From assembly GCA_964036275.1 (NCBI GenBank), contig OZ038436.1, positions 4,806,936 to 4,870,935 on the forward strand: a stretch of 64,000 nucleotides of DNA, written 5' to 3'. The stretch is from Litoditis marina. Lineage: Eukaryota; Nematoda; Chromadorea; Rhabditida; Rhabditidae. The notes under the pieces are model-generated. The model was not told the DNA's origin, made no database searches, and saw only the letters and a program-made list of their open reading frames with translations. Position 1 is the stretch's first letter. Each line of letters begins with the position of its first letter. Below are positions 22,573 through 42,195 of this stretch, piece after piece. The translations under genes and the position numbers were made by a program.

Positions 22573-24018
22573 GGGACCTACTAATTACCGCACCTACCGC
22601 ACCGGGTGAAATACCGCACCGCGATTTGAAAATACCGCACCGTACCGCACCAGCGCAAATTTGCGTATTTTTTTCAAAAAATACAAAATCTTTAATTTTG
22701 CAATTAAAATAGTTTCTAAAGCAGAAATCCTATCCTTTTCATCACTTTAGATACAGCAAGTCTGAACATGATGTTTAATGACCGAACACAATTAGTTAAT
22801 TTCCTTTTTCTGCAGGAATAGTGGAAATATTCTGAATTGTGTTTCGAAAAATAGTTTTCAGTCAGTTCATTTGTCTAGAGATCCTTTCAGCTCTTCTAAA
22901 AGCAAATTGGTCACTATATTTGTCGAAGCATGCATCTAAGATATTTTCCGACTGTTTCCAAAAAGGTTCATCGATAATAACGATAATTTGGGTATTCTTG
23001 AAACAACAAAAAGCAAGCCCGGTATTTAATATGTCGGACCAACAGCAAAGTAGTTGATCATTACAGAGTTAGCCAGTTCGGATCTCTCAAAACTGTTGTC
23101 GTAGCAGCTAGGACTTTGTTAGGAGCTAACTGTCTGTCGATGCAGAGATCCAGCTCTCATGAAAACAGATAGAAGAAAACATTTATGTTCCCGTTTAGAA
23201 TCAATCACCGTTAAGTTACTAAATGCGAGGTCACGTATACGTTCCATCCTCTCTCGTATTATTCACATATAATATATATTTGTACTGATGGAAGCGTTAC
23301 AAAAACGACTGTGAAAAACGGTTCTAGAAACTAGAAATAAAAAGCACACTTGAGTCAGGTGAGGCCGGCGTTCATTAGTTTTACGGTATATCTGAGGTTC
23401 ATGACATAGTTTTAAGTAGTGGAGAAAAAGCCCTCATCATGGGTAGTCCTCAGTACTTTTCTTTTGAAATGATGAGCAGCTTCTTCTATACATTCGATAA
23501 CTCATGAAAACATGAAGGCATGAAGCATATGTGGTATAGTCCTGGTTAGGGGTCCAAAGAGTTAACAATTCCTCCCGCTGAAAAATACGGAAAGTTATAG
23601 GTCCCTCTCCAATTCAGCGGCACGAAATCTCAAAAATGGGGTAATTTGGTAAATAGTTATGAGTCCCCTCTCGTCCAGTCTGTTAAATAGTTAAGTGTCC
23701 CCCGGTCAGCGGACCGTGGCATCCCACCTGTGGCATGAAGTCACCCAACAGAAAACGAAAATGCAATACGTAAAGCGCATAAGCGTATGGTCTTCTAGTG
23801 AGAAAGTTTGAAAGAACGTTTTCTCGAGATCACTATGTTTGTTTTCAAGTGATGAAAGATTAGGATTTCTGCTTTAGGAACTATTTTGCTTGCAAAATTG
23901 GAGACTTTGGAATTTTTGAAAAAATACGCAAATTGGCGCTGGTGCGGTACGGTGCGGTATTTTCAAATCGCGGTGCGGTATTTCAGCGGTGCGGTAGGTG
24001 CGGTAATTAGTAGGTCCC
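22573..24018. mobile_element. 1446-bp element with about 175-bp TIRs and a 9-bp target duplication
   Basis: Ends begin GGGACCTACTAATTACCGCA on both strands and stay similar for about 175 bp, including several TACCGCACC units. It is flanked by a perfect 9-bp direct repeat GATGAATTT (22564-22572 and 24019-24027). Long TIRs with 9-bp duplications are characteristic of Mutator-like (MULE) elements. The 1.1-kb interior has only short frames (for example 22839-23057) that I do not recognise, so the element is probably non-autonomous. Confidence 0.85.
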
Positions 24019-24343
24019 GATGAATTTATTCTTTTTATTTTTTATTCATTGTGTAGTTTACCTTGTTTTGCACTGTTTTTTTGTTGACTCGTCGTTAAGT
24101 GACTGCTAGATCAATTGAAGGAGTGTTTTTAATAGAAATTTTATGTTAATGGGTCCTATAGTGTAAAATTGAGCATATTGTTTTAGATTTGCTAATGAAT
24201 CATTCGGATCCGATTTCTTGTTTTCTTTCTTCTCCAGCGCTGCTGTCTCACAACATTTTAGATATATTTCACTTGCTTCAAAATGGACAAGATAATGATT
24301 TTGCACACCACACTAGAATAGTGTGGACTGATCGGAGTTACTC

Positions 24344-24346
<3 letters not shown>

Positions 24347-24433
<87 letters not shown>
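24347..24433. repeat. (TC)n microsatellite
   Basis: About 87 bp of TC dinucleotides with a single CCC interruption near 24410. Confidence 0.95.
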
Positions 24434-26534
24434 TATTTAACGAACATCAGTTCTCATTCTAATTGTACTATATCCGGCACCTCAGGCAACATTCGTTTTT
24501 TTTACAGCTGACCAAGGATGGCAAGGACTCCTGCAATTTCCGGGATTGTCCGTGGTGAAGGTGGAGTAGCACGTGGCACCAGTGCCAAACAATCTTAATC
24601 AAATTGGTTGGTTAGTACTTTGGCTACTTTACTTTGAAATTCTGATTTGGAGCGGATTTAGCATGGGATATGGGGCTTGGTGAAATTTCCTTCAGACAGA
24701 GCGGATGCATGTTAATACCGATTTTCATCTTTCACATCGAATTGAAATATTACTCTTTGTCGAAACATTGGTTTTATTCATTTTTCCTATGTTTTCCCCT
24801 TACTTTCATAATCTAACTCAAAAAACGGGTACTTTTCCGCCAAAATCGGAGAGGCTGACTATTTCTGATGCATGCAAATACATAAACTTTCCGAATCTGG
24901 GATGAAAACGGGCGACTTTTCGTAGAATCGCAGATTCGTAGGATAGTCTCACCTCATTGGTTTGTGGCTTGAATATCTGCCAGCTTTGTGAAGTGCATGA
25001 CACTTCTGCTCAGGGATGGCAGACAGTGTTTGACAACAGAATAAGAGGGATCTTTTTTTTTGGAAATTTATATTTTAATGTTCAGATTGCTTAGGTTTTT
25101 AGAAGGGAGTGCTCGGTTTATAGTAACGGCTGTTCATTTGCATGTAATTTCACAAATACGTACGGTTCTTGCTAGAATACAGTGTGTGATTTTAATAGGT
25201 AAAATGCCCTTTCAAACTCGAAGTGGCGCTTACACTTACTTGTTTCTACTGTTTTCCTGGGCCTCATGTTCATGTTTGAAGCGAAAACAGTTGAAAAGCG
25301 ATAGAAGGAAGAAGTTCGTCTTTACTTGAATCGTGTACTCATTTTAAAAGTTACGCTATCCTCTTATTATCTCAAGACTGACAGTGAACTATTTTATTTA
25401 TGATAATATAATTCTTAACATGCTATCAGTTTTGATTTATCCATTACAGATAGGCTCGTGCCAGTGTTTGAGCTGCTGGGTAGCTCTACCATTGCTGCTC
25501 CGTGGTGGAATCCTGGATCGATTGGTTTGGAGGAGTTTTTAAATTAAACTAGGTGAGTCGAGTGAGAACATGATTATCGATCAAGCTGCGTTTGCTGCCG
25601 ATATCGGCAGCAAAATGCTGCCAACTCGTGCAGCTTTGTAGTTTGATAGCGAGCAAACTGCACGTGGCGTCACTAGTTCTTTATATTCCTTAAAATCTAA
25701 ATATTGCTGGTTTTTAATATTATTTCGGTTCATAATGTTAGTGTAGTTGTAGAAAAGTAGTTTTTGCTGGTTTTGGTCGATGCTGCTGCTGCCAAATTCG
25801 GCAGCAACAGCATTTCGAGAAATGCGGTGCGGCAGCAGCAGGTGCTGCCGGAGTTGGCAGCAAAAAGTATGAACCCTGCCTAAGTTACATGGCATTTCGA
25901 ATAATTACTAGTTGTCTAGTTGAACAATCAAAGAAGGACCATTGACAGTCGGTTCCGAATTCTCTGTAGTTGATGTGATTTGGAATAAGAAACGTCATAT
26001 TAAGTATTAAGTCGATCTACATACTATATTAGACATTAGATATTAGATGCTTCATTGCCATTCCTCACTGAGTATTGACGGGTGTGTTCAAGTGGAAGTG
26101 TGAAAGTTTTTATGGTCAACAAAAAATCATTTCTCATACTGACAGCCTCGAAGTTTTTATGGTCACTGGGTTATCCAATGAGAGTTTACTGGCTGAAGTC
26201 TGATTGCCTAATTCATACCCCAGTAAAGTTGTCCGAATAGTGGGATCAGTTCTCAACCGGGCAAAACAAGCTGAATTTCAATTTGATGCAAAATCATGAT
26301 GTTTCATGATTTTAGATTCGAAAATTAGTCGTTTTTTGTAGAATAGTTGCTGTCTGGGGTATGCTAGAGAGTATGATTTTTCGAGACACTACAGTCATCA
26401 CATTCTATCAATAAAGCTATGCTACACTTCAACGGCTCTTTCTTGTTGAATACTGAATAGTAGAATAGTCCCACGCTGTTATTGTATATTTCTAGATGAT
26501 TTTGACACAGTCTTTTGTGAGCCTAATTAACGTG
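24434..26534. other. Intergenic, with scattered exon-like scraps
   Basis: Two short frames follow good acceptor-like sites (about 24507 and about 25449) and end in stops; neither links to other exons. At 25565-25865 there are repeated GCTGC/GCAGC blocks in inverted orientation. Nothing else is supported. Confidence 0.4.
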
Positions 26535-26865
26535 AAGTCAGTGTGGTTTGATTGGGGTTGAGAAACGTGCCCGACGTTTGAGCTCATCTTCACTAGGTAC
26601 TTTATTCACGACTATGGGTTGAAAAAGAGTGGAACTGTTTGCCAAATTTTATGATTCCATTTCAGCTCTGAGATTCGTATCGTACAAAGAAAATTCCGGC
26701 TGCAATTCCAATGACTTCTCCAAGATCAACAAGCAGACAGTGTGGCACGGATTGGTGTTTTGTTCCAGTTTGTGCTTTTTTAGCATAACAGCCTATTTCC
26801 TTACTTTTTAGTTTTCCTCCCCGTTCTAACTGTTCTTAAGTCAGTGTGGTTTGATTGGGGTTGAG
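26535..26865. repeat. 28-bp direct repeats 303 bp apart
   Basis: AAGTCAGTGTGGTTTGATTG plus GGGTTGAG is present identically at 26535-26562 and 26838-26865. The interval holds an open frame (26629-26811) ending in a hydrophobic stretch, which I do not recognise. Confidence 0.7.
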
Positions 26866-26867
26866 CG

Positions 26868-28333
26868 AGCGAGAGAGAGAGAGAGAGAGCTGGAATAGGG
26901 TAGAGAGAGAGAGTGAGGGAGAAAGAAAGAAAGAAAGCTGGTTCGAGAAAGAGTGAGAGCTAGGTAGAGGGAGAGAGAGGGGGGGGGTTGGTTCCAGGTA
27001 GAGAGAGAGAGAGAGAGAGAGCTGGGTCGAGGTAGAGGGAGAGAGAGCTGGGTCGAGGTAGAGGGAGAGAGAGAGAGGGGGGGGGGTTGGTTCCAGGTAG
27101 AGAGAGAGAGAGCTGGGTCGAGGTAGAGGGAGAGAGAGCTGGGTCGAGGTAGAGGGAGAGAGAGAGGGGGGGGGTTGGTTCCAGGTAGAGAGAGAGAGAG
27201 CTGGGTCGAGGTAGAGGGAGAGAGAGAGGGGGGTTGGTTCCAGGTAGAGAGAGAGAGCTGGGTCGAGGTAGAGGGAGAGAGAGAGGGGGGGGTTGGTTCC
27301 AGGTAGAGAGAGAGAGATAGCTGGGTCGAGGTAGAGGGAGAGAGAGCTGGGTCGAGGTAGAGGGAGAGAGAGAGGGGGGTTGGTTCCAGGTAGAGAGAGA
27401 GAGAGAGAGAGAGAGAGCTGGGTCGAGGTAGAGGGAGAGAGAGGGGGGGGGGGTTGGTTCCAGGTAGAGAGAGAGAGAGAGAGAGAGAGAGCTGGGTCGA
27501 GGTAGAGGGAGAGGAGAGCTGGGTCGAGGTAGAGGGAGAGAGAGAGAGGGGGGGTTGGTTCCAGGTAGAGAGAGAGAGAGCTGGGTCGAGGTAGAGGGAG
27601 AGAGAGAGGGGGGGGGGTTGGTTCCAGGTAGAGAGAGAGAGAGAGAGAGCTGGGTCGAGGTAGAGGGAGAGAGAGCTGGGTCGAGGTAGAGGGAGAGAGA
27701 GAGGGGGGTTGGTTCCAGGTAGAGAGAGAGAGAGAGAGAGAGCTGGGTCGAGGTAGAGGGAGAGAGAGAGAGGGGGGGTTGGTTCCAGTAGAGAGAGAGA
27801 GAGAGCTGGTCGAGGTAGAGGGAGATAGAGGGGGGGGGGGTTGGTTCCAGGTAGAGAGAGAGAGAGCTGGGTCGAGGTAGAGGGAGAGAGAGAGGGGGGG
27901 GGGTTGGTTCCAGGTAGAGAGAGAGAGAGAGAGAGAGAGAGAGCTGGGTCGAGGTAGAGGGAGAGAGAGCTGGGTCGAGGTAGAGGGAGAGAGAGAGAGG
28001 GGGGGTTGGTTCCAGGTAGAGAGAGAGAGAGCTGGGTCGAGGTAGAGGGAGAGAGAGAGGGGGGGGGGTTGGTTCCAGGTTAGAGAGAGAGAGAGAGAGA
28101 GCTGGGTCGAGGTAGAGGGAGAGAGAGCTGGGTCGAGGTAGAGGGAGAGAGAGAGGGGGGTTGGTTCCAGGTAGAGAGAGAGAGAGAGAGAGAGCTGGGT
28201 CGAGGTAGAGGGAGAGAGAGAGAGGGGGGGTTGGTTCCAGGTAGAGAGAGAGAGAGAGCTGGGTCGAGGTAGAGGGAGATAGAGGGGGGGGGGGGGTTGG
28301 TTCCAGGTAGAGGGAGAGAGAGCTGGTTCGAGG
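26868..28333. repeat. 1.45-kb purine-rich compound minisatellite
   Basis: Alternating units GGTTGGTTCCAGGTAGAGAG and GCTGGGTCGAGGTAGAGGG, separated by (GA)n and runs of 4 to 12 G. About 18 copies of the GGTTCCAG unit. The strand is almost all purine apart from the short unit cores. The minus-strand Ser/Leu/Pro frame at 28080-28358 is a by-product of the repeat. Confidence 0.93.
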
Positions 28334-28968
28334 GAAAGGGTATGTTCATGTTTTTCATAGTGTTTTTTGTCTGAGATGTTGTAAGCGAACGTGAGCGATC
28401 AATTCTATTGTGATTTTATGTATGTTTTCAGTTTTTATACAGATATTAATTCTGGTAATCGCCGTATAATGCATTTTGGTAATTCAAGTTGTGTTTATGA
28501 CAGAATTCTGAGCGTTTTGTTCAGCCTATTGATGTTTTGCCATTCTCAGTGTCTTTTGCGATCATAAATATTATGTTCTTGTTGTTTTGAATTAGTTTTC
28601 AATAATATTATGATAAAAAAGTGTTCTGGGCAGGCCAGTGACTTTCTGGCAGTTTTCTGGCAGCTTTCGGGCAGGGGTGCCCATGGCATGTACCGGGCAC
28701 TGCCAAAAAAAATTTGTCGTCAAGTCATGGGCAACTTTTGGGCTTGCCATGGGCAGACAGGTTTCAATGGAGGTCATAACTTGGCTCAAACTTAACCGAT
28801 TTTGCTCAAATTTGAAACACGGTTAGGGAATTAGCTATAGAAAACAAGTACATCAATAAAAACTTTGTTTTGCAAATTTCAGCCTTTTTGAGGAGAAACT
28901 AAAAAAACGGAAGCGCGCATTAGCCGGACCAAAGACAAATCTCGCACAGCGCTTCGCGCTGCGCGCGA

Positions 28969-29072
28969 TTCATGAAAAAGTGGGGGCCCAACGACTGTGA
29001 GATTTGTCTTCTGCTGTGCGCCCCCTAGACAGCTACTCTCAAATGAAGCAGCTACTGCTACAAAAACCGATA
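28969..29072. repeat. End fragment of the foldback family, just upstream of the SLC17 start
   Basis: TCATGAAAAAGTGGGGGCCC to CTGCTACAAAAACCGATAG matches about 100 bp of the arms at 20602-20700. A GC-rich block (ACAGCGCTTCGCGCTGCGCG) precedes it, and a similar block recurs at 43550-43575. It ends about 90 bp before the SLC17 start codon. Confidence 0.7.
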
Positions 29073-29162
29073 GTATTCACTACATTTAGTTACCTTAATC
29101 ATTTATGCATTAACTTTATACTAGTTAACTTTATTTCATGTGACCTAATTCTGTTTGTTTAA

Positions 29163-37694
<8,532 letters not shown>

Positions 37695-37725
37695 GTACAA
37701 TTGTATAAATATACGAGTAAATAAT

Positions 37726-37731
37726 AATAAA
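37726..37731 (+). terminator. Poly(A) signal of the SLC17 gene
   Basis: AATAAA, 32 bp after the stop codon, in AT-rich sequence. Confidence 0.65.
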
Positions 37732-37739
37732 TATGTTAC

Positions 37740-37898
37740 TTATTTATTTATTTATTTGATGCACTACGACGAGGTGCGCTAAACGAAAAAGAAAAAAACT
37801 AAACACAGAATTATAATTCTCAATATAATTCTGTGTCTAGTTTTTCTTTCTCGTTTAGCGCACCTCGTAGTGCATCGAATGAATGAATAAATAAATAC
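37740..37898. mobile_element. Palindromic element just after the SLC17 gene
   Basis: GATGCACTACGACGAGGTGC and GCACCTCGTAGTGCATCGAA form about 60-bp inverted arms around GAATTATAATTC. Edges are TTATTTATTTATTTATT and GAATGAATAAATAAAT. Confidence 0.75.
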
Positions 37899-38071
37899 TT
37901 CGTTTGTATACTCTGGAAACTGCTTTCAGGTATAAATCCAGATCTTGCAATACATTGACACCCTTGCAAAAACGAACATATGCTAGGTTGCTACACTAGT
38001 ACAAAGCGTTCGAATAAAAACCGAATCATCTGAACTTAATTTCCCCGAGTTATTAAATGCAACAGCTTGGT

Positions 38072-38268
38072 TATAGTGGGTGCCAAATTTATAAATTTCT
38101 GTCTCTCGCCGGAATCGAACCTGTGAGCAGAAGATTCGTAGCATGGCACTAACCACTGCCCTATTAGAGAACATAACCGGCAGGCTTTATAATCAAATAC
38201 ATTCGGGCGTACACATCGAAAAGTGAGATATACAGTACCCTCCCGTCTTTCCGTTGGCGACGACTATA
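38072..38268 (-). mobile_element. tRNA-Arg-like inverted-repeat element, copy 3
   Basis: TATAGTGGGTGCCAAAT at one end, GTTGGCGACGACTATA at the other. The minus-strand tRNA-like core (about 38100-38170) has CTGCTCACAGG before GGTTCGATTCC and an ACG where a tRNA-Arg(ACG) anticodon would be. It lies downstream of the SLC17 gene. Confidence 0.75.
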
Positions 38269-38392
38269 AAGAGAGCGTTCCTTTCCAGATATTACTTTTG
38301 AGTTGATAATAGGATACTATGACTACCTTACTATTGCTTCTTTGTTGAAAGCAGCACAGTATTGGAAGGAAAATGTCTTATTGTATCACGTG

Positions 38393-38529
38393 CATACTAG
38401 AATTAAACTGAATAGTCACGTACTAATAGCATTCTAATGAGAAATCGCGCACTTTATTTTTGCACGTTTCTGAGTTCTGCTGTGTTTCACATGTTTCACG
38501 TGACTGTGCAATCGACTAGCATTATACTG
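38393..38529 (+). mobile_element. MITE with CTAGAAGTAAATTGA ends, copy 1
   Basis: Family consensus: TATACTAGAAGTAAATTGA, TAGTCACGTAA, GCATTCTAATGAGGCATCGT, GCACGTTTCTGAGTTCTGCT, CACGTGACTGTGCAATTGAC, TAACAGTATA. About 135 bp with imperfect inverted ends. This copy is moderately diverged. Confidence 0.7.
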
Positions 38530-38804
38530 TTATGTCTCTAGCTAGCCTCGCTTTTTCAAAGCTATTTAAGTAGACAAATATTGTTAAACCACCTTGTTAT
38601 CTACTACACATCAGTTAAAGACTACCAAAATAAATGGAACCGAGTAAAATTACGTCATCATGGCCAAAAGGTAATATTGCCGTTTTCATTGCTTGATATA
38701 TGCAAAATTCGCCGAATTCCAGTTGGCACTGTTATTTATGGTCTGTTGTAACACATTGGAAGACATTTTTGAGATTTTCATTCATGAATTCTTAGTATAG
38801 TCGC

Positions 38805-38985
38805 CATTTTCCCCATAAAGCCAGCAGAGGGTTCGATTGATTGAGCGATGCGGGGCGAGCGGTCGTTGATTACTTGTGTGTAGAGAGAGTGTGCAGATCA
38901 ATGATACCCAGACTGGCTGGCCCCTCGCCAAAACCCGCCCCTTACCAAGTCGATGGTACGGTGTGCTCAACGGTTTTACGAATTC
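38805..38985 (-). repeat. Dispersed repeat, minus copy
   Basis: CGCCATTTTCCCCATAAAGC through GGGGCGAGCGGTCGTTGATT to AAGTCGATGGTACGGTGTG, the reverse complement of 32740-32935 with about 80 percent identity by eye. Intergenic. Confidence 0.65.
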
Positions 38986-39472
38986 GATAACTTGCTAGCA
39001 ACGTATACGTGGGATTTGTGAGTAATCTATAGCGGGGCTGCAACATTCGAATGACCAAAGGGTTGGAGTATATGAGAAACTGTTCACATCAATTAGTTTA
39101 AGCATTGCTTCTCGAATGAAAAATATATGTCCATGTAATTCAGATTCATCTTCACGTTTGACATTATTTTTTTATATTAACTATGTTAATCACTTATTTG
39201 AACCGGTGATTAAAATACTTCGTTTTGAAGCGTAATTTTAGTCTTTTGAAGATTAGTAATGCGTTTTTATTTAAAAATCTTGAGAGAAGTAGCTTCTATT
39301 ACTTCCTTCTTTCTTTGTTGTTCTAGTATTCTTTCGGTTTTCTACACATTGGAAAGTGAGAAACACAACTCTTTTCTCTCGAAACAGACCTTATTTGTTG
39401 AAAGCCATCAATAGCACTAACCATGAATCAATATTTGTATTTGAACAAAAGAACATTAGAATATAACCATTT

Positions 39473-41287
39473 CTATGCCTTCTTCATCCGTGGCTCCTTG
39501 TCTTCCAGCAGCTGCTGATCGCACCCTGCATCTATGAGTGCGGTGGTGGTGATGGCCAGATACCAGATATTGTTCTTGCACTCTATCTCCCACTCGTTGG
39601 TTCCAGATCCCAATAGATGGTAGTCGGACCTGAGATATCAATTATAAATTGTAGTTTGGTCTCACACATCATTTATTTCGATCAATGAATACAAAGGCGT
39701 CAAACTACAAATTCATCACATGAGGGCCTTTCCATGAAGTCAGAGTTTTAGTTTGGTTTATTCCTCATGTAATCTTGTTTTTCTTGTTTTCCCTCTCAGT
39801 TTTTTTTATTGTACAATTTTAAATTTTTTCGATCGATAAAAACCGAGGGGTCAAACTACAAACACAGCACATGAGGCCAGTATACCGTGGGTCAATCGCA
39901 CAGTCACGTGAAACATGTTACACACAGCAGAACTGAGAAACGTGAAAAGTGCACAGTTCCATATTAGAATGCTAACTTTACGCGAGAATTCAATTAACTT
40001 CTAATATATGTACCGTTACAGCCTATTCTGCCTCGAGCAATCCTAAAGATGAGAGTTGTTCTAAGTTTGGCCTGAGCACCTGTAAGTCTACTTCTCTCAG
40101 AACGGTAATTCTCAGTTTTCCCAACAATGCGCCAATTAACCGAATTTACCTCTGCAACTCATTCACTTTCTTATCATTAAGGTTTATATGCAGCCGCTCC
40201 TTGTTGGGACCCCTAGTTAAAATGGAAATGATTCAAATGAAAATACTCGACGTACAACGATAATGTGGACCAATCCCGACGCATCAGGCCTCTAAACTGC
40301 AATTGTATGAGAGTTTAAAGGACTGAAGCGTTAGGATTGGCCCACATAATCTTCTTTCTTTAAATGAAAATGAATACAATCAAAATGTTTGAACTGACGC
40401 TGCCTTCAGCGTGACGCTTCCTCCGTTACAGCCGACTGTCAGATGACAGAATTTGTGCTTATAGTCCCGTTTCAGGCGAAGAATATCGAGATTCGTTCCA
40501 CAGTTGGTGGTGTCGTATTCGGAGGTCAAACGGGAACCATTTTTGGTGTCCGGAGATTTCTGGCAAGTCGCCAGATAGAACTGTTGGAGGCAGAGGGGGC
40601 CGCACGGATCTGGATGCGTATGTAACATAGACTAGAAGTAAATTGAGTCATCACATAAAGTTGGCATTCCAATGAGGATTCGTGCACTTTGTCATTGCAC
40701 GTTTCTGAGTTGTGCCGTGTTTCACATTTTTCACGTGGCCATGCGATTGACTTACAGTATACCAGAACCTATATCCCATCTGCGTCTCTAGTTTTGCGCA
40801 CTATTTTGCGACGTCCCGTATCCCGGCGAGACGTATACTAAAAGTCAAATGAATAGTCACGAAGTTAGCAATCAAAAGGAATCGTGCACTTTGTCTTTAC
40901 ACGTTCCTGAGTTCTGCTGTGTTGTTCCACGTGATTGTGCAACTGACTAACTGTATAGGGGCAGAGAAACAATGTAATCAATAGAGTCTCATGAGAAGCT
41001 AAGGGGAATAGGGAACATATTAGTCCATTAACTTATACTCTATTAAAACAAAACATTCACATCCTGTTTTTCTAATGAGGTATCTCTTATCTCATGAGAT
41101 GTTTGAGGGACTGCTACTCGCCTGCTCAAGTGAAGGTGTCTGTAAGTTGCGAAAAAGACTCACCTTCAACCTTCTCTACCGCACTCTGTTGGCTTTTAAA
41201 GCTTCGATAAGTGTGGTAATGAGTTTGATGACCGAAAACCCCAACGACTAAATAGGCGGAGAGAAACATTGGAGTAAAGTACTGCAT
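39473..41287 (-). CDS. Small cysteine-rich secreted protein, DUF281-like
   Basis: Exons on the minus strand: 41164-41287, 40399-40609, 40150-40212, 39473-39629, all phase-compatible, giving 184 residues. Exon 1 encodes a signal peptide (MQYFTPMFLSAYLVVGVFG, cleavage likely near residue 19). The mature part has eight cysteines: CGPLCLQQFYLATC, then NC, KFC, VGC, and in the last exon EWEIECKNNIWYLAI and DAGC. This spacing and the C-NN-WYL motif resemble nematode secreted DUF281 proteins; that family assignment is by memory of the pattern. Donors GTGAGT, GTCAGT, GTAAAT; acceptors CATCCAG, AACTAG, TCTCAG. The first intron holds two copies of a MITE, one ending about 16 bp from the second exon. 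Function unknown; probably extracellular. Confidence 0.75.
39878..40010 (-). mobile_element. CTAGAAGTAAATTGA MITE, copy 2
   Basis: Reverse-orientation copy: TCGCACAGTCACGTGAAACA to AATTAACTTCTAATATA. It lies in the last intron of the secreted-protein gene. Confidence 0.7.
40250..40360. mobile_element. Hairpin MITE (TTTAAACTGCAAT family), copy 3
   Basis: ACGATAATGTGGACCAATCC, TCTAAACTGCAATTG, CACATAATCTTCTTTC. The central spacer is shortened. It lies in the second intron of the minus-strand secreted-protein gene. Confidence 0.7.
40625..40764 (+). mobile_element. CTAGAAGTAAATTGA MITE, copy 3, next to a splice acceptor
   Basis: ACTAGAAGTAAATTGAGTCA to ATTGACTTACAGTATACC. Its left edge is about 16 bp from the start of exon 40399-40609, within the branch/acceptor region of that intron. 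Confidence 0.75.
40845..40962 (+). mobile_element. CTAGAAGTAAATTGA MITE, copy 4 (shortened)
   Basis: ATACTAAAAGTCAAATGAAT to GTGCAACTGACTAACTGTAT; some internal deletion. Same intron as copy 3. Confidence 0.62.
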
Positions 41288-41809
41288 TTCGCACAGAACA
41301 TTCACATGATCTCAGCTTATATGGCAAAGCCCGCTTCAGAAGTGTTCTCATGCATTATATTCATTATTCAGCATTTGTAGTCATTACAATTGACAATCCA
41401 TTTAGATGGATGTTTTTGATTCACGTGGGAATTTGTTGTGGAACATTACACCATTATTCACTAACTTAAAATTATCACGAAACAGAAAAAGGCGTTTGCA
41501 AAACTGAAACAGTGGCCGACAGAAGTTACATGAGCATTTTTTCAATAGGTAATATCTGTTGTCAATAGCCCTTCTGAATTTCGCTTGTTTTTAATGATAC
41601 CATTCAGTCTTTGTTTTTAATGGTACCATTCTCAAGTAGTTGGCAAAGAAACTGTCGAAACAAGAAGAGCAGAAGTGATTAGTTTTCCATTCAAATTTTG
41701 TCCATGTAACTTACATGGCCAGCTTACAAATACGGCCACAGGGGAACTTTTTCACCTTGGTGGTCCCTCTCAGTAACAACGCACGTATATTTTAGCCGAA
41801 TTTGGTATA

Positions 41810-41925
41810 ATGTTAGTCAATTGCACAGTCACGTGAAACTAGCATTCTGATGAGGCAACGTGCACTTTTTCATTGTTTAACAATCACGTGACTGTGCAAC
41901 TTACTAACAGTATACTTACTCAGTG
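41810..41925 (-). mobile_element. CTAGAAGTAAATTGA MITE, copy 5 (rearranged)
   Basis: TGTTAGTCAATTGCACAGTC and CACGTGACTGTGCAACTTAC form a symmetrical remnant with the centre partly lost. Confidence 0.55.
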
Positions 41926-42195
41926 GCCACGCACATATCATCCTTCACTTTTTAGCACATATCATTTTAGCTGATTTTTTTAGTTCGTTCGAATCTGGCT
42001 GTACTCGCTAACTATTTATCAGCAATTAAATGGAGGTTTTGCAAGTCATCACCATATTCGGACCAAGCTGCAAAAACTTTCAAAAGATCAATCAAATTTT
42101 GTGGTTGCCTCACTGCAGTTGAATGTAGCACACGGGTTTTAAATCTCAAATTGAGACGACGGTCTCAGTAACGACATGTTTTCAAGCTTATAATC

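Noticed and set aside
24507..25525. Two short terminal exon-like frames after TTTTACAG and CATTACAG
   Set aside because: Both end in a stop and neither has a partner exon in phase; no family recognised.
28080..28358. Minus-strand Ser/Leu/Pro-rich frame
   Set aside because: A translation of the purine minisatellite; frame and length follow the repeat units.
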